Position numbers and translations under genes: made by a program
Origin: Byssochlamys sp. IMV 00236
Taxonomy: Eukaryota; Ascomycota; Eurotiomycetes; Eurotiales; Thermoascaceae
DNA length: 64,000 bases
Direction: 5' to 3'
NCBI GenBank assembly: GCA_001931875.2
Contig: MSJH02000680.1
Location: 72,446 to 136,445, forward strand
Shown: piece by piece, positions 21,701 to 33,051 of the stretch
How positions within the stretch are numbered: position 1 is the first letter of the stretch
Layout: every line of letters begins with the position of its first letter
Notes under the pieces: model-generated
The model's database searches: none
Told to the model about the DNA's origin: nothing
Seen by the model: only the letters and a program-made list of their open reading frames with translations

Positions 21701-23793
21701 GTTGGGTGGATCAAGCTCAACAGGCTTCCCTGAGGCGCGGGCAATGGCATCCTCTTCCTCAATGTGACCGTAGAACTTATTGCGAACATACATCAACACA
21801 TCCGCGGCAAATTTCGGGCTTTTCTCTTTAGTAACAGCGCTACCACCACGCCAACCTTCATTGATTATCTCGTCAGCATACATGGCCATTCGGTCCCGGA
21901 TAGGTCTTTGGACATCTTCCCATTCACGGTCGAGCATCTCCTTGGCTTCCTTCAAGTGGGCCTCCTGCTGTCGACGTTCTTCGGATCGTGCCTGCAGGAG
22001 TTGGGACTGCCTCAGGCGCTGCTCTTCTTTTCGCTCAGCAGCCTCTCTCTGCGTCATCAATCGGGGCTTTAGGATCTCCCAATCTCGATCTGTGAAGGGA
22101 TGGGGAATTTGTATAGCAGCTAGGAAAGATTCCATATGACTTAAAACAGACGGGGTGAGAGGAGGATCCATTTCAGCACACCGACGCTCGATTTCAGCCC
22201 GACGCGCAGCCTTTGCTTCGTTTATATCGCGCAGATTTCGTTCCATGCGTGGCTGGAAATGGTGACCCTGTTGAACCTGCGGACTAAAAGGCCGAGGTGG
22301 TAGTATTGAACCTGCGGGGTAATTTTCAGCGGACGAATTCAAGAACATTAGAGACCAAAAATATGGTGATCATAGTCGATATATCGGACGAAGAAAAGCA
22401 CTCTTGATACGTACCATACCTGGCCGCAGAAGCGGCAGGGCTTCGCTCGCTGGAGGTCCATTTTCCATTAGACAAACCAGTCTGCCTTGGCTCTGCGGAA
22501 GATGGGACAGTATTATCAAATTTGGCGGGAGAAGTGGTGCGTGGACGCCTTGATCCCAGGAGAGATCCGCCTTCCTGGACTGCGCGCAAACCACCGTTGG
22601 CTTCCCATTGTTCCCACCGGGAAGAGTCAGCCAGGTGCTCCTTGCCTTCACTGTCAAGGCCCTTGATCCATTCCTCGACCACGGCCGGCCCAAGGCTTTT
22701 GACATCCTCGAACTTGAGCTTCAGGCGATCGATATGAGGCTTGAAATAATACTTTGTGATGGCAGCAGACGGTGGAACGGGTGTTGAACGGAGAGTGACG
22801 GAGGGCACAAAATGCAATGTGGAGGTAACCAAGGCGAATGGAAGCGCAGGGATCAAGAATGTTGGGAGTGATGAGAGCATCACATCTAGCTCCTAGGAAT
22901 GGCAGCGTCAGTCACTAATAAAGCAGACAGGTCCTCGATCTAACGGAACGAACCTTTTCGGTTCTCGCAGAGAAGCAGTCTCCACACGACCGGATCCCAA
23001 AAGGCCATATGATACGGACACCATCGGGACCTGGACCGGACTCCCAGGGTGACGACTCAGGTTGAGTCGGTATCCTGGACTTTCCACAGAACTGGCAGGA
23101 GAGTCCACGGGTCAAACGCCACATTTCAAGCTCAGTCTTGTCTATCAATGGCCGTGGCATGCCTGGGACGAAGGTTTTACGGGAAATGGACCAGATGGAA
23201 TCCTGAGTTTGGAATCTTAATAAACCAGTAGAGCGAGGAGTGTTGGAGAAATCCGTCTCACTGCAAGTGAGGTAAGAATTGAAGGCTTTATTGACACGCA
23301 ATAGGACACCAAGTGTGGCCGGAGGAAGGAAAGTAAAAATATGCTGCCATAACTCCTTGGGTAACTTGGATTTGTCGACGGGAATAGAATTTCTTTCCGG
23401 CATTGCAACAGTTTCCCCGGTCTTTGCCCGTTTGACATTCGGCATAGAATGTAAAGTGGTAGGATCCTCGTGGTCAGCATCCATATGGTCCGTCAAAAGT
23501 GGTTTTGCCAAGTTGTCAGTCGTTAGAGAACGTTTCCGTTTACGCTGAAGTTCTGTTCCTGGAGAAATAGAATCCTTATGCCATGGGGGCGAAGAAGAAG
23601 AAGAAGACAATGATTGCGTATCCTGGAAATCCACGGTCGAATTTGCCTGACGGCTGTCCAGATCATTTTGTGTCCGAGGGGAGTAATCCTTGGAATCGAG
23701 TGTAGGAGTCCGGACATCCTCGATGCCGGTAGGTTTGTCTGGTTCAAAAGAAGATGGCCCTCTATTTCCAGGATCCCTGAGAGAGTCCGACAT
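18764..23793 (-). CDS. Large F-box protein with long disordered C-terminus
   Basis: Exons 22954-23793, 22415-22892 and 18764-22311 (introns 61 and 103 bp) give 1,621 residues. The ATG at 23793 is preferred over the upstream GTG frame extension. The F-box lies at about 143-176 (KLPKELWQHIFTFLPPATLGVLLRVNKAF), quoted here as KLPKELWQHIFTFLPP. It is followed by a zinc-ribbon-like pair, CQFC and CGDC, about 30 residues apart. The middle has charged coiled-coil stretches (REAAERKEEQRLRQSQ) and a CNGC...H...H zinc-finger-like motif (FICNGCENN, HYAAKH). Residues from about 750 on are Pro/Tyr/Gly-rich, then Arg/Ser-rich, and look disordered. F-box proteins usually recruit substrates to SCF ubiquitin ligases. 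The zinc motifs and the RS-like tail suggest a nuclear or RNA-related substrate, but this is inference. Confidence 0.85.
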
Positions 23794-25013
23794 AACTGCC
23801 GGTGGCACCTGTCCTAGGATGAACAGGTGCGCAGAGCAGAATAAAAAAAATATGAGAATTAGGAAACGGGAAAGTATAATAGAAGGAAAGGAAAACTAAA
23901 GAAGCTTTCAAGCACCGGGTCCCGACACCGGTGACCGACGCTCCATTTCAGCAGAGATAGTGCAATAACACTAAAAAGCAACAGTATGGGCTGCCTCGAA
24001 GACGAGGACAAGAGTGTGGACGGGAAGACCAAGCGGGAGAAGCGTCTGAACACCGCGAAGGAGCGCACGAGATATGGAGAACTCGAGGCGGATCCTTCCC
24101 CATGCACGTTGGGAAGCTCCTGTAATGACGAAGGCAGTTCACCCAAGCTTAGACAGGAATGTATAGAAATAGAGGGCAAGCAAGCAAGTCGCAGGATGGC
24201 AGCATGGATGAAATGATACAGGGTAGATCAGGGTATCACTGTTGAGCTGACAAGGTGCGCCCGGGGCAGCTCTGAACTGTAGTAGTTCAAGGCGTGAAAA
24301 GAAATCAATCAAAAAAAGATGCTAACCCGGCTACGAAGCAGCAGGGCAGAGGCAAGATGAAGATAGTTAGATAGAGATGGTGATCAAGATGGAGCGATAG
24401 TTAGAATGACAGTCAACTTTCAAGTCAGTCTCGACTCTCTCTCGAGGGGGAAACGGAAGAGGCCAAGAGGGCAGATGCCGAGGGTGGAGAGCCGCTTCAC
24501 TTTGGCTGGCCAATCACAAGCCCCGTCGACTATCATATGGTACTTTACGGTACAGAAGACTACAGAGGAATATAATAATAATAATATCTTCGCCAGGGCA
24601 TGGCACAGGCACAACCTACGGATCTTCAAATCAGACTCTATTCACTGGTGATCTTCAATTTAACAAGGCGGCCACTGATATATGTCGCGTCCACCAACCC
24701 TCCTGGATGATGACTAGTCGCGTAAATAATACAGGCAAACTGGGCTAGCAACGATCAATGTAAAGGGAGGAAGCCAAGGTATACCAGAAACCGTCAGCCA
24801 ACATATAACAATGTATACAGTGAATGGAAGACACGGCTTGAGGTCCGGAGCTGAATCTAGCGGCCAGGAAGCTGGTTAGGACTCGAGCCTTGGAGGTTTT
24901 AAGCCCACTGCACGGTATAACTGCATTCAGTGCTCGCACGGGAGCTGGTGTTGGGAGAAAGGAGCATCGAAACGTTTTACGACAACATTCGCAAGCCTGG
25001 GGTCCAAGCGGGC
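23794..25013. other. Intergenic region
   Basis: 1.2 kb between the start of the F-box gene and the end of abp1, both minus. It is purine-rich just upstream of 23793 (pyrimidine-rich on the coding strand), and holds a short AAT-type microsatellite near 24570-24588. No gene supported. Confidence 0.4.
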
Positions 25014-27608
25014 TCACTCGTCCAGCTGGACGTAATTCGCCGGAAACAAGCCAGTCTTTCCATTGTACTCCCCAGACCACCAATCCTCATCGGGAAAGTC
25101 CTGAGAACAATTGTTAGTTGATGTGACCAGATGATAGATTGAGAATGCGTGGGACTTACAATATTGATGATCTTGGCGCCATCAGGAAAGCTGATTTCGT
25201 TGTCTTCCGCAGCTTCATAATCGTACAGCGCAGTCGCAGTCGGTCTTCCACCAGCAGCGGCTGCTGGGGCCGCTGGCGCTGCCGGTTCTGGCTCTGGCTC
25301 TGGCTCATGCTCTGGCTCATGTACTGGGGCTGCAGGTGCCGCCTGCTGCTCGTCTCCGGCTTCGACCACTTCGACATAGTTGCTGGGGAACAATCCACGC
25401 TCGCCGTTGATATTGACGCCCAACCACCAATCCTGGTCCACCATTTCAATCTCGCTTACATAGTCTCCTTCCCTCAGATCAATCTCGTTGTCTTCGGCCT
25501 TCTCATAGTCGTACTGCACAAGGGCTCGAATACCGCCTCCTTGAGACACGTGTGATGCGGTAGTCTCAGCCGCCGCACGGGCGGGATCATGAGCAGGCTC
25601 TTCCAGATCCTCCTCATTAGGCACAGCCTGCTGAAGGCTCTCAACGGGCATGGCCGGGGGTGGAGAGTTGATCTCTTCATGACCACCCGTAACTCCGCGC
25701 CCGACAGGCATGGCGACACGGATAGGAGAACTCTCACGCACTGCAGGGGGAGTGGGTGGAGTAGGAGATCGTGGCTGTGGCGGCGGAGTAGGGGCAACTT
25801 GATGAGTTTCCGCCTCGTAGTTCTCCTCCGGTTGCACCGGACCAGAAGGAAGTCCAGGCATGGGGATCCCACGTCCAGCGTTCGGCTTACTGCTGGTATC
25901 CAGCGGAGGAGGAGAAGCAGCGGCGGGGGCAGCACTAGTGGGTGCCACGTTGGCAAACCGATCGCGAAGCGAGCCGACACCTCCAGAGGGGGTGTCCTCA
26001 GGGGTCTCCCCAGCTACAGATCCAGTGTGCTGGCCAGAAAGAGCACTGCTGGCAGATTTGCCGGTGTGGGTGGTTTGGACGGGAGCCCACGACTTGCCAG
26101 TATATCCACTCTTCCACTCTCCTCCGCCGGTTGATTGATCTCGACTCACGGGTCGCGCGGCGCCCGCATCGGACACTGCTGGAGCTTCGCCGCGTTCCCT
26201 CGCCTTCCTCTCCGCCCACAGCTGAGCGGGCGTCTTTCCGCCTTGGTCAGCAAATGTTCTGCTGGCGGCTCCAATGGGCGCAGCAGCAGGAGGGGGTTTG
26301 GCAACGAAGCCGCCAGGAACTGGAGGTTTAGTGGCTGTGAAGGGCGAGCTTCCAGCGAACTTGTTCTCCACTTTAGGCTTGGGCAGGGAAGTTAGACGCT
26401 CAGAGGGTGTAAAGGCCGCGGACCGTTCGGCGAGGGTCTTGGGCCGGTCTTCATCTGCAGGCTCCCCCGTCACGGCAGGAGAGATCGATGAGGGTGTCTC
26501 GTCGGGCTGCCTGGCTCGTGCACGGATAGCAGCGATGTCAACTTTTCCGACCGGTTCATATGTGCCTTTGACCGGCGCTGGACGGTCATCCTGCAACTGT
26601 CCAGACTCCTGGGCCTGTCTCCTGATAGCAGCGATGTCTACCTTGCCAATGGGCTGGTAGCCTCCCTTAACGACATCACTCCGGCCTGCGTCGTCGACCG
26701 GGGTGGATGAGGTAGTGGCCGTTTTTTGAGAGGTCAGTTCTTGTATGTTCACTTTCGTAGGCTTGTACGCGGGCTGGACCTTCTCCAGCTGCGTTCTAGT
26801 CACCGGAGGCGCATCAGCACCCCACCCATCATCATCGACATTCTCTTCCCTGCGGGGTATCGTCCGGCGGGGAAGGCTCGCAGTGCCGGATCCAAGAGCT
26901 CCAGTCCGCACAGGCGTGAAAACTGGCTTGGTGGCCACCGGGGGCTTTGAAGCAGCACTGACGGGGGGTGGAGCAGGGGCCTCGCCAGCAGAGTACTTGG
27001 CACCAGAGGAGTCCGCAACTTTCTGGATGATGCCTTCGGGGGTCAAATCGCCCTCCGCGCGAGCGGTGATCTGGACATGGTATCCCTAACCGGCCGATAT
27101 CAATTAGTCGTTGGTTGCTTCCTCCGTCGGAGAGAACGAAAGGAGAACTAACATGCAGAAACTTCGAGACGGCAGCCAGATGGCTGGTAAAGTAACCCTT
27201 TGTCCTTTCCGGAACACCTTCACCGCACCAGGCGATGAGGACATTCTTGGGGAGACCGGTGTTCGGGTCTCTGACCTTGACATAGGCGAACTGTATTCGT
27301 CCTTCAGAGAGTTCGTCGATCAGGTCTATCAATTCGCCCTCTGTACGTGTGTGTGTTAGCCTTGGTCTGGCGGAGAAGCCGGTCGAAGACGTCTGTCACT
27401 GACCTCCTGTGCTCTGAACCTTCAGGACACTTTCCTTATTGCCGACATCCTGGAAGGCGTTCGCCAGAGGAGCCGATACTGAGAATACCGCCCATTGGGC
27501 GTACGTAGGAGAGGAAGCAGCAGGGCCACTGGGAGCCGGGGCATTCACGACTGATTGGTAGCTTCTGGATATCGTCGGCCCGTTCGTGGAGAGATTGAGG
27601 GTAGCCAT
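25014..27608 (-). CDS. abp1: Actin-binding protein Abp1 (ADF-H domain, two SH3 domains)
   Basis: Exons 27404-27608, 27153-27340, 25160-27085 and 25014-25100 give 801 residues. An ADF-homology domain fills about residues 5-140 ([34 protein letters not shown]-like [19 protein letters not shown]). A long Pro/Ala-rich linker follows, with three repeats of the type [22 protein letters not shown] and [12 protein letters not shown]. Two SH3 domains end the protein, at about 648-705 ([20 protein letters not shown]) and 745-801 ([15 protein letters not shown], then [19 protein letters not shown]). An intron splits the second SH3. The linker between them is an EPEPEP repeat. Abp1 links cortical actin patches to the endocytic machinery and activates Arp2/3. 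Filamentous fungi need it at the subapical endocytic collar. Confidence 0.95.
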
Positions 27609-29258
27609 GGTGGAGGAGTCGGGTCCAGACGAGGGCGACGTGCCAATGTCAAGTGAGAGTAAGGGAGAACTGACGACGTCCGATCAGGTCGAGGTTGGGG
27701 ACATCAACGTCTGTACCGCGAAAGACAGTTAACCACTGAGCGACTGTTGTAGACACTGTACTGGTTACTACTGGCACTGAGGGGACGGGGTGACAGCTTG
27801 CGGGTCTTGGGCCTCTCCGGTCTCGGGACCAAGTAGACCAAAAGAAAAGAAAATAGGGGTAAGCGTCAATTCACCTTGCGCTTGTATCTTCTCCAGCAGT
27901 AGAGGACGATATGTAAATCAAAGGCGGAGAGAGTATGGATGGACGAGGGGGTTGTATTATGTATGAGAGTAACTTAGGCCAAGTTGCTGATGTTTAGTTT
28001 AGGCTGCGGTGGAGCACGGGCTGTGGCTTGGAAAACAGTACGTCAGTTGGCGATCTCTGCTATTATTCACCATTTATCTTATTTTGTTCTATTTAATTTC
28101 ATTTTGATTTGATTTAATTCAATTTACCCAATCTGCCCAACGGACTCCACGTATGTGCCTGAATCAATAATAATAACTAGTGCAATCTGCTAAATAGCGT
28201 TCTAGCACTATGAGCTTTTTGTCTTACCTTTGCTCCGTCTGCTAGAGCATCAGAGTTAGACTCTTGAGGAAGCGTCATCACAGCCTCCCGATTCCAGGCA
28301 GCATGATTTCTGCGCATTCCAGTCAACTCGATATGGCTATGTAGATGATTTTGCGCAGACGTACCGTACAACAAGGCTGACCGGTGGGCTAGAACCAAGC
28401 AGTCGTATTCTCTCGATCGGCTACTCTATATACCAGACTTTGGAGGGAAGACGGCAAAGCATCAGTTTATGCGCCTTCTACGATCGGGTTGGGACTCGAG
28501 TGTGCAATTTGGAATTTGTTCTGCGATCAGTTCCATACTGAAACATCCTGCTATCTTACGCCTGTCTGCGAAGAAGCACCAAAAAGTGAATCGCATTGAT
28601 AGCGGTCGTGAGTGATTATGGTAGAGTTAGTTGGCTGAGATCTAAGCTTATTTGGCGACTCCTGAATCGAATCTGGTAGACGTCAAGGGTACATAAGGAT
28701 GCTGTGGCGAGCAACAGTTACCATAGTCTAGGTCGTTCTATGAAGCGGATAGGAGAGAATAGACAACCACCACAGAGCGTTCATAATGCGATAGCTTGCT
28801 GGGATCGATCTAATAGATGATGGCCGTTTATAAATATGGGACGTCATGGCAATAATAGTGAATGAATCATGATAATAATAAGTTAAGTAGACTACTAAAT
28901 ACTTTAATAATGAACGGAAAGTTGGACAGTGGCTGAATACCTGAGTCACGTGCTATCCGTCGATGCGAGACGCCGAAAAGCGACTAAGTCAATGCGGATA
29001 AACAGCTTCTCTCTTGCTCGTGAAACGCTCTCCGTCTCCACGAGGCGCTTGACGGTCCAAGTGTCGTTGCTTTTTTGACGGTTTTCATTTCGCATCCTCC
29101 CTTTTGGCAGTTAGTTATCAGCCACCTGTGCGTTCCCTACAACGGCCGTGGTGGCCGCCCTGTTCTCTGGTCTCTTGTCTCTTGGTCTCTCCTCCTTCCG
29201 TCCTCCGTCGATACCCCAGACATCCTCAAGAAACCACCTCCCGGCTTGAGACGACAAG
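27609..29258. promoter_or_regulatory. Divergent intergenic region between abp1 and vps1
   Basis: 1.65 kb separate the two start codons. Both neighbours act in membrane traffic, so coordinated control is possible. The stretch next to vps1 (29020-29250) is CT-rich. No coding frame has an ATG start and protein-like content. Confidence 0.4.
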
Positions 29259-31806
29259 ATGGCTGCCCTGGGTGAGGACTTGCTCGTTACCGTCAACAAG
29301 TTGCAAGACCTCGTCTTCAACACTATCGGCAATGATTCTTTAGACCTGCCGCAGATTGTAAGTCGATCGCCTCTCTCGGGGAATTTTCACGCGAGCGACC
29401 ATGCGCAACCTTTTCTCCTCGTCCACTGCATCCGCCATTCCCCCTCCTCCCTCGACCAGATAAACTGACCCGGAAGCACAGGTGGTGGTAGGTTCACAAT
29501 CCTCCGGAAAATCCTCGGTGCTCGAGAATATCGTTGGGAGAGACTTCCTTCCGAGGGGTAGCGGCATCGTGACCAGAAGACCCTTGATCCTGCAGCTTAT
29601 CAACATCCCCAGCGATCGCGATGATCAACTGGACGGCGATGAAGTCCATGTGCCTCACACGGCCGCCAGTGTCGCCGGCCATGGAGAGTGGGCAGAGTTC
29701 CATCATCAGCCGGGACGCAAGTTCGAAGACTTCGCCCAGGTCAAGCAGGAGATCGAGGCGGAAACTGCGCGCATAGCGGGTAACAACAAGGGTATCAATC
29801 GACAACCGATCAACCTGAAGATCTTTTCGCCGCACGTCCTGAATCTGACGCTGGTCGATCTTCCGGGTCTGACCAAGGTGCCAATTGGCGACCAGCCATC
29901 CGACATCGAGAAGCAGACTCGCACCCTGATCTCCGAGTATATCGCCAAGCCTAACAGCATCATCCTCGCGGTGTCACCGGCCAATGTCGACTTGGTCAAC
30001 TCGGAGGCCCTGAAGCTGGCGCGCCACGTGGATCCCATGGGTCGGAGGACAATCGGTGTGTTGACCAAACTGGACCTGATGGATCACGGCACGAATGCGA
30101 TGGACATTCTGTCTGGTCGCGTCTATCCCCTGAAGCTGGGATTTATCGGCGTCGTCAACCGTTCCCAGCAGGATATCCAGAGTGGAAAGTCGTTGTCCGA
30201 AGCCCTGAAGGCGGAAGCGGAATTCTTCAGACACCACCCGGCCTACCGGAATATGGCCAACCGTTGCGGTACGCATTTCCTGGCAAAGACCCTGAACACG
30301 ACCTTGATGGGCCATATCCGGGAGAGACTGCCGGACATCAAGGCACGGCTCAATACCTTGATGGGCCAGACCCAGCAAGAGCTCGCTAGCTACGGCAACA
30401 AGCAGTTCAGCGGCAAGGAGCACCGCGGCTCGCTCATCCTACAGCTGATGACTCGATTTGCTTCTTCATTCATTTCGTCCATCGACGGAACCTCTTCGGA
30501 AATCTCAACGAAGGAGCTCTGCGGTGGTGCACGCATCTACTATATATTCAATTCGGTCTTCGGCAACTCGTTGGAGACTATTGACCCGACTCAGAACCTC
30601 TCCGTCTCCGACATCCGGACCGCCATTCGAAACTCAACCGGTCCCAGACCTAGTCTGTTCGTTCCCGAACTTGCATTTGACCTGCTGGTGAAGCCCCAGA
30701 TTAAATTGCTGGAAGTGCCCAGTCAGCGATGTGTCGAACTCGTCTACGAGGAACTCATCAAGATATGCCATACTTGCGGTTCCCAAGAACTGTCACGGTT
30801 CCCGCGTCTGCAGGCCAAGCTGATCGAGGTTGTGTCGGATCTCCTGCGCGAACGTCTGGGACCCTGCTCCAGCTACGTCGAATCCCTCATCGCGATCCAG
30901 CGAGCATACATCAACACGAATCACCCCAATTTCCTCGGTGCTGCAGCGGCCATGTCGTCCGTGATCCAGAACAAGCAGGAGCAGGAGAAGAAGGCACTGT
31001 TGGCGGAAGAGAAGAGGCGGCGCGAGAAGCGGAGGCTGAAGGAACTGGCTGCGGCCAATGGAACCGGTGAAGAGGATGAACAGGCTGACACGAAGGCTAT
31101 CCCGATCAGGGGCCAGTCCAAGGGCCGAAGCATGTCACCGCACGTGGAGAACGGTGTCGCATCGACAAACGGAGCGTCACCACCACGATTCGGCTCGGGC
31201 AACGCAGCCCGCGACTCGTTCCTGAACTATTTCTTCGGCAAGGAAGGCCTGCCTAGCGCCGGGCCTCTGCCTCAACCGTCTACGGCGCAAAGCAAGCCTT
31301 TCAGCCATACCAACGAGCCCAGCATCAGCCAGAGCCTTCGTCGAGGAGAGCCGCGGTCGCCTGTTGCTGTTCAGGATGACTACACCGGACTCTCCGAGTA
31401 TGGAGGCGAGACACCTCAATTCGTAAGGACCCCCATCCAGGCATCTTTTTTTTTCGCATTTTGTCTTACGCTTTACTAACATCTGCTCCAGCCTCAGGAT
31501 AACGCCGAACCGACTCTTACCGACCGTGAAGTGATGGAGACGGAGTTGATCCGACGTCTGATCTCCTCATACTTCAACATTGTCCGGGAAACCATCGCGG
31601 ACCAGGTTCCCAAGGCGGTTATGCACCTCCTGGTCAACCACAGCAAGGATGTCGTGCAGAACCGACTAGTGAGCGAGCTGTACAAGGAGGATCTCTTCGG
31701 CGATCTCCTGTACGAAGACGACGGCATCAAAGCGGAGCGCGAGAAGTGCGAACGACTTCTGGAGACCTACAAGGAAGCCGCCAAGATCGTGGGCGAAGTG
31801 CTATAA
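29259..31806 (+). CDS. vps1: Dynamin-like GTPase Vps1
   Basis: Exons 29259-29357, 29482-31422 and 31492-31806 give 784 residues. The GTPase domain carries the P loop GSQSSGKSS (about 36-44), the LVDLPGLTK switch and TKLDLMD. The middle/stalk domain follows, then a Lys/Glu-rich helix (EKKALLAEEKRRREKRRLKE) and a variable insert of about 110 residues rich in Ser/Pro in place of a PH domain. The GED lies in exon 3 (REVMETELIRRLISSYFNIV to the end). There is no proline-rich C-terminus. Vps1 drives vacuolar and endosomal membrane fission and peroxisome division. The first intron sits immediately before the P loop, with donor GTAAGT; the second before the GED. Confidence 0.96.
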
Positions 31807-33051
31807 GCATCTTTTCTTTTTGTATGAACCGATCCGAGAGACGAATGTCGACTTTGTCGTTCTCTTTTTTTTGGAAGCCAGAAAGGGGGAAACCCTTTCG
31901 AGCCATGTGATGATCGATAAAAGAGAAATTAAATCCTACTAAAAGACTGGATGGGAGAAAAAAACGAAAGACATCAGGCTGCCGTTCTTGCCCTCTTTTT
32001 CTTTCGTTTTCTCCTCTTCATTCGTGTAAAGAAAGGAACGAATCACGCTTCGCATGTCCTATCCTGTCCTATCTTATCTGTCTGTCTTATGCTGTAACAC
32101 TAGTTCGAATTTCGCGTCGAATGTTTGAATAATCGATTCCTAACGTTCTCCTTTGTACGCTAAACAAAGTCAGTCATATGTCCCCTACCCCCCTATCCCC
32201 TTCTCTCTTTATGTATGCATCCGCGATGTTATAAATATAAATAAATCAATAAATAAATACATATTACTCTATATCCGATATGGTCATTCCTGTTGTATAG
32301 ACGGAAGAAGGGAATCTTATTAGGAGCAAAAGATAAAATAAAATCATATGATGAGTTCTCGTATACAAGGTCCTACGTAATTAAGGTTTGTCGGAAGGCT
32401 TCTATCTAGTGAACTTAACATATATATATATGTACAGCTATATCGTACGTTTTTATCCTAATTATTACAGGATAGAACTACAATCTACTAGGTTACTGGG
32501 ATTTGGATTCTTTGTATGCTATTGATAATAGACAATTTGAATTCGAACAACGCTACCTAGTCTAACCTGTATGCTAAACCTACCCTCGGATTATCGAGTA
32601 GTAGTAGTAGTAAGGAAGAACCTGATATGATAAAACACACGCCAATGACAAGCACAATATTGTTGTTTGTGCACAGGGAAGACCCCAACGAGACGGGCTC
32701 CAGACGCCGAGCAGGTCGAATTAAATACAATATATGATGTGATGAATAATAAAAACGAGGATGATCTATCTTCGTCCCGAGCACTGTGGTGCTGTGCTTC
32801 TGGATACCACTGCTGACTGACTCTGGCAGGGTCTAGGTCAGATCGGGTGACAAATGTATGTGACAGGAGGGAAGGAAGGTTGTATATACGTCTGACTGTG
32901 TAAGTGGCAAGAGTGAGAAAGGAGCCTGAGTCATATAACTCTCGAAGAGAGGTGGAAATGCAAAGCCGATGCAATCATATCAACCGATCCCGCGTGAAAA
33001 AGCCAAGTGTGCTCAATGTGATATAAAGGGGCAGGAATAGAGCAAGACTCG
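31807..33051. other. Convergent intergenic region
   Basis: 1.2 kb of AT-rich sequence with an (AAAT)-type low-complexity tract at about 32230-32265 and a short TA run near 32420. It presumably holds both 3' UTRs; no gene seen. Confidence 0.4.

Noticed and set aside
30000..31000. CRISPR arrays, bacterial operons or riboswitches anywhere in the window
   Set aside because: Gene structure is eukaryotic with spliceosomal introns; no regularly spaced short repeats were seen on either strand.
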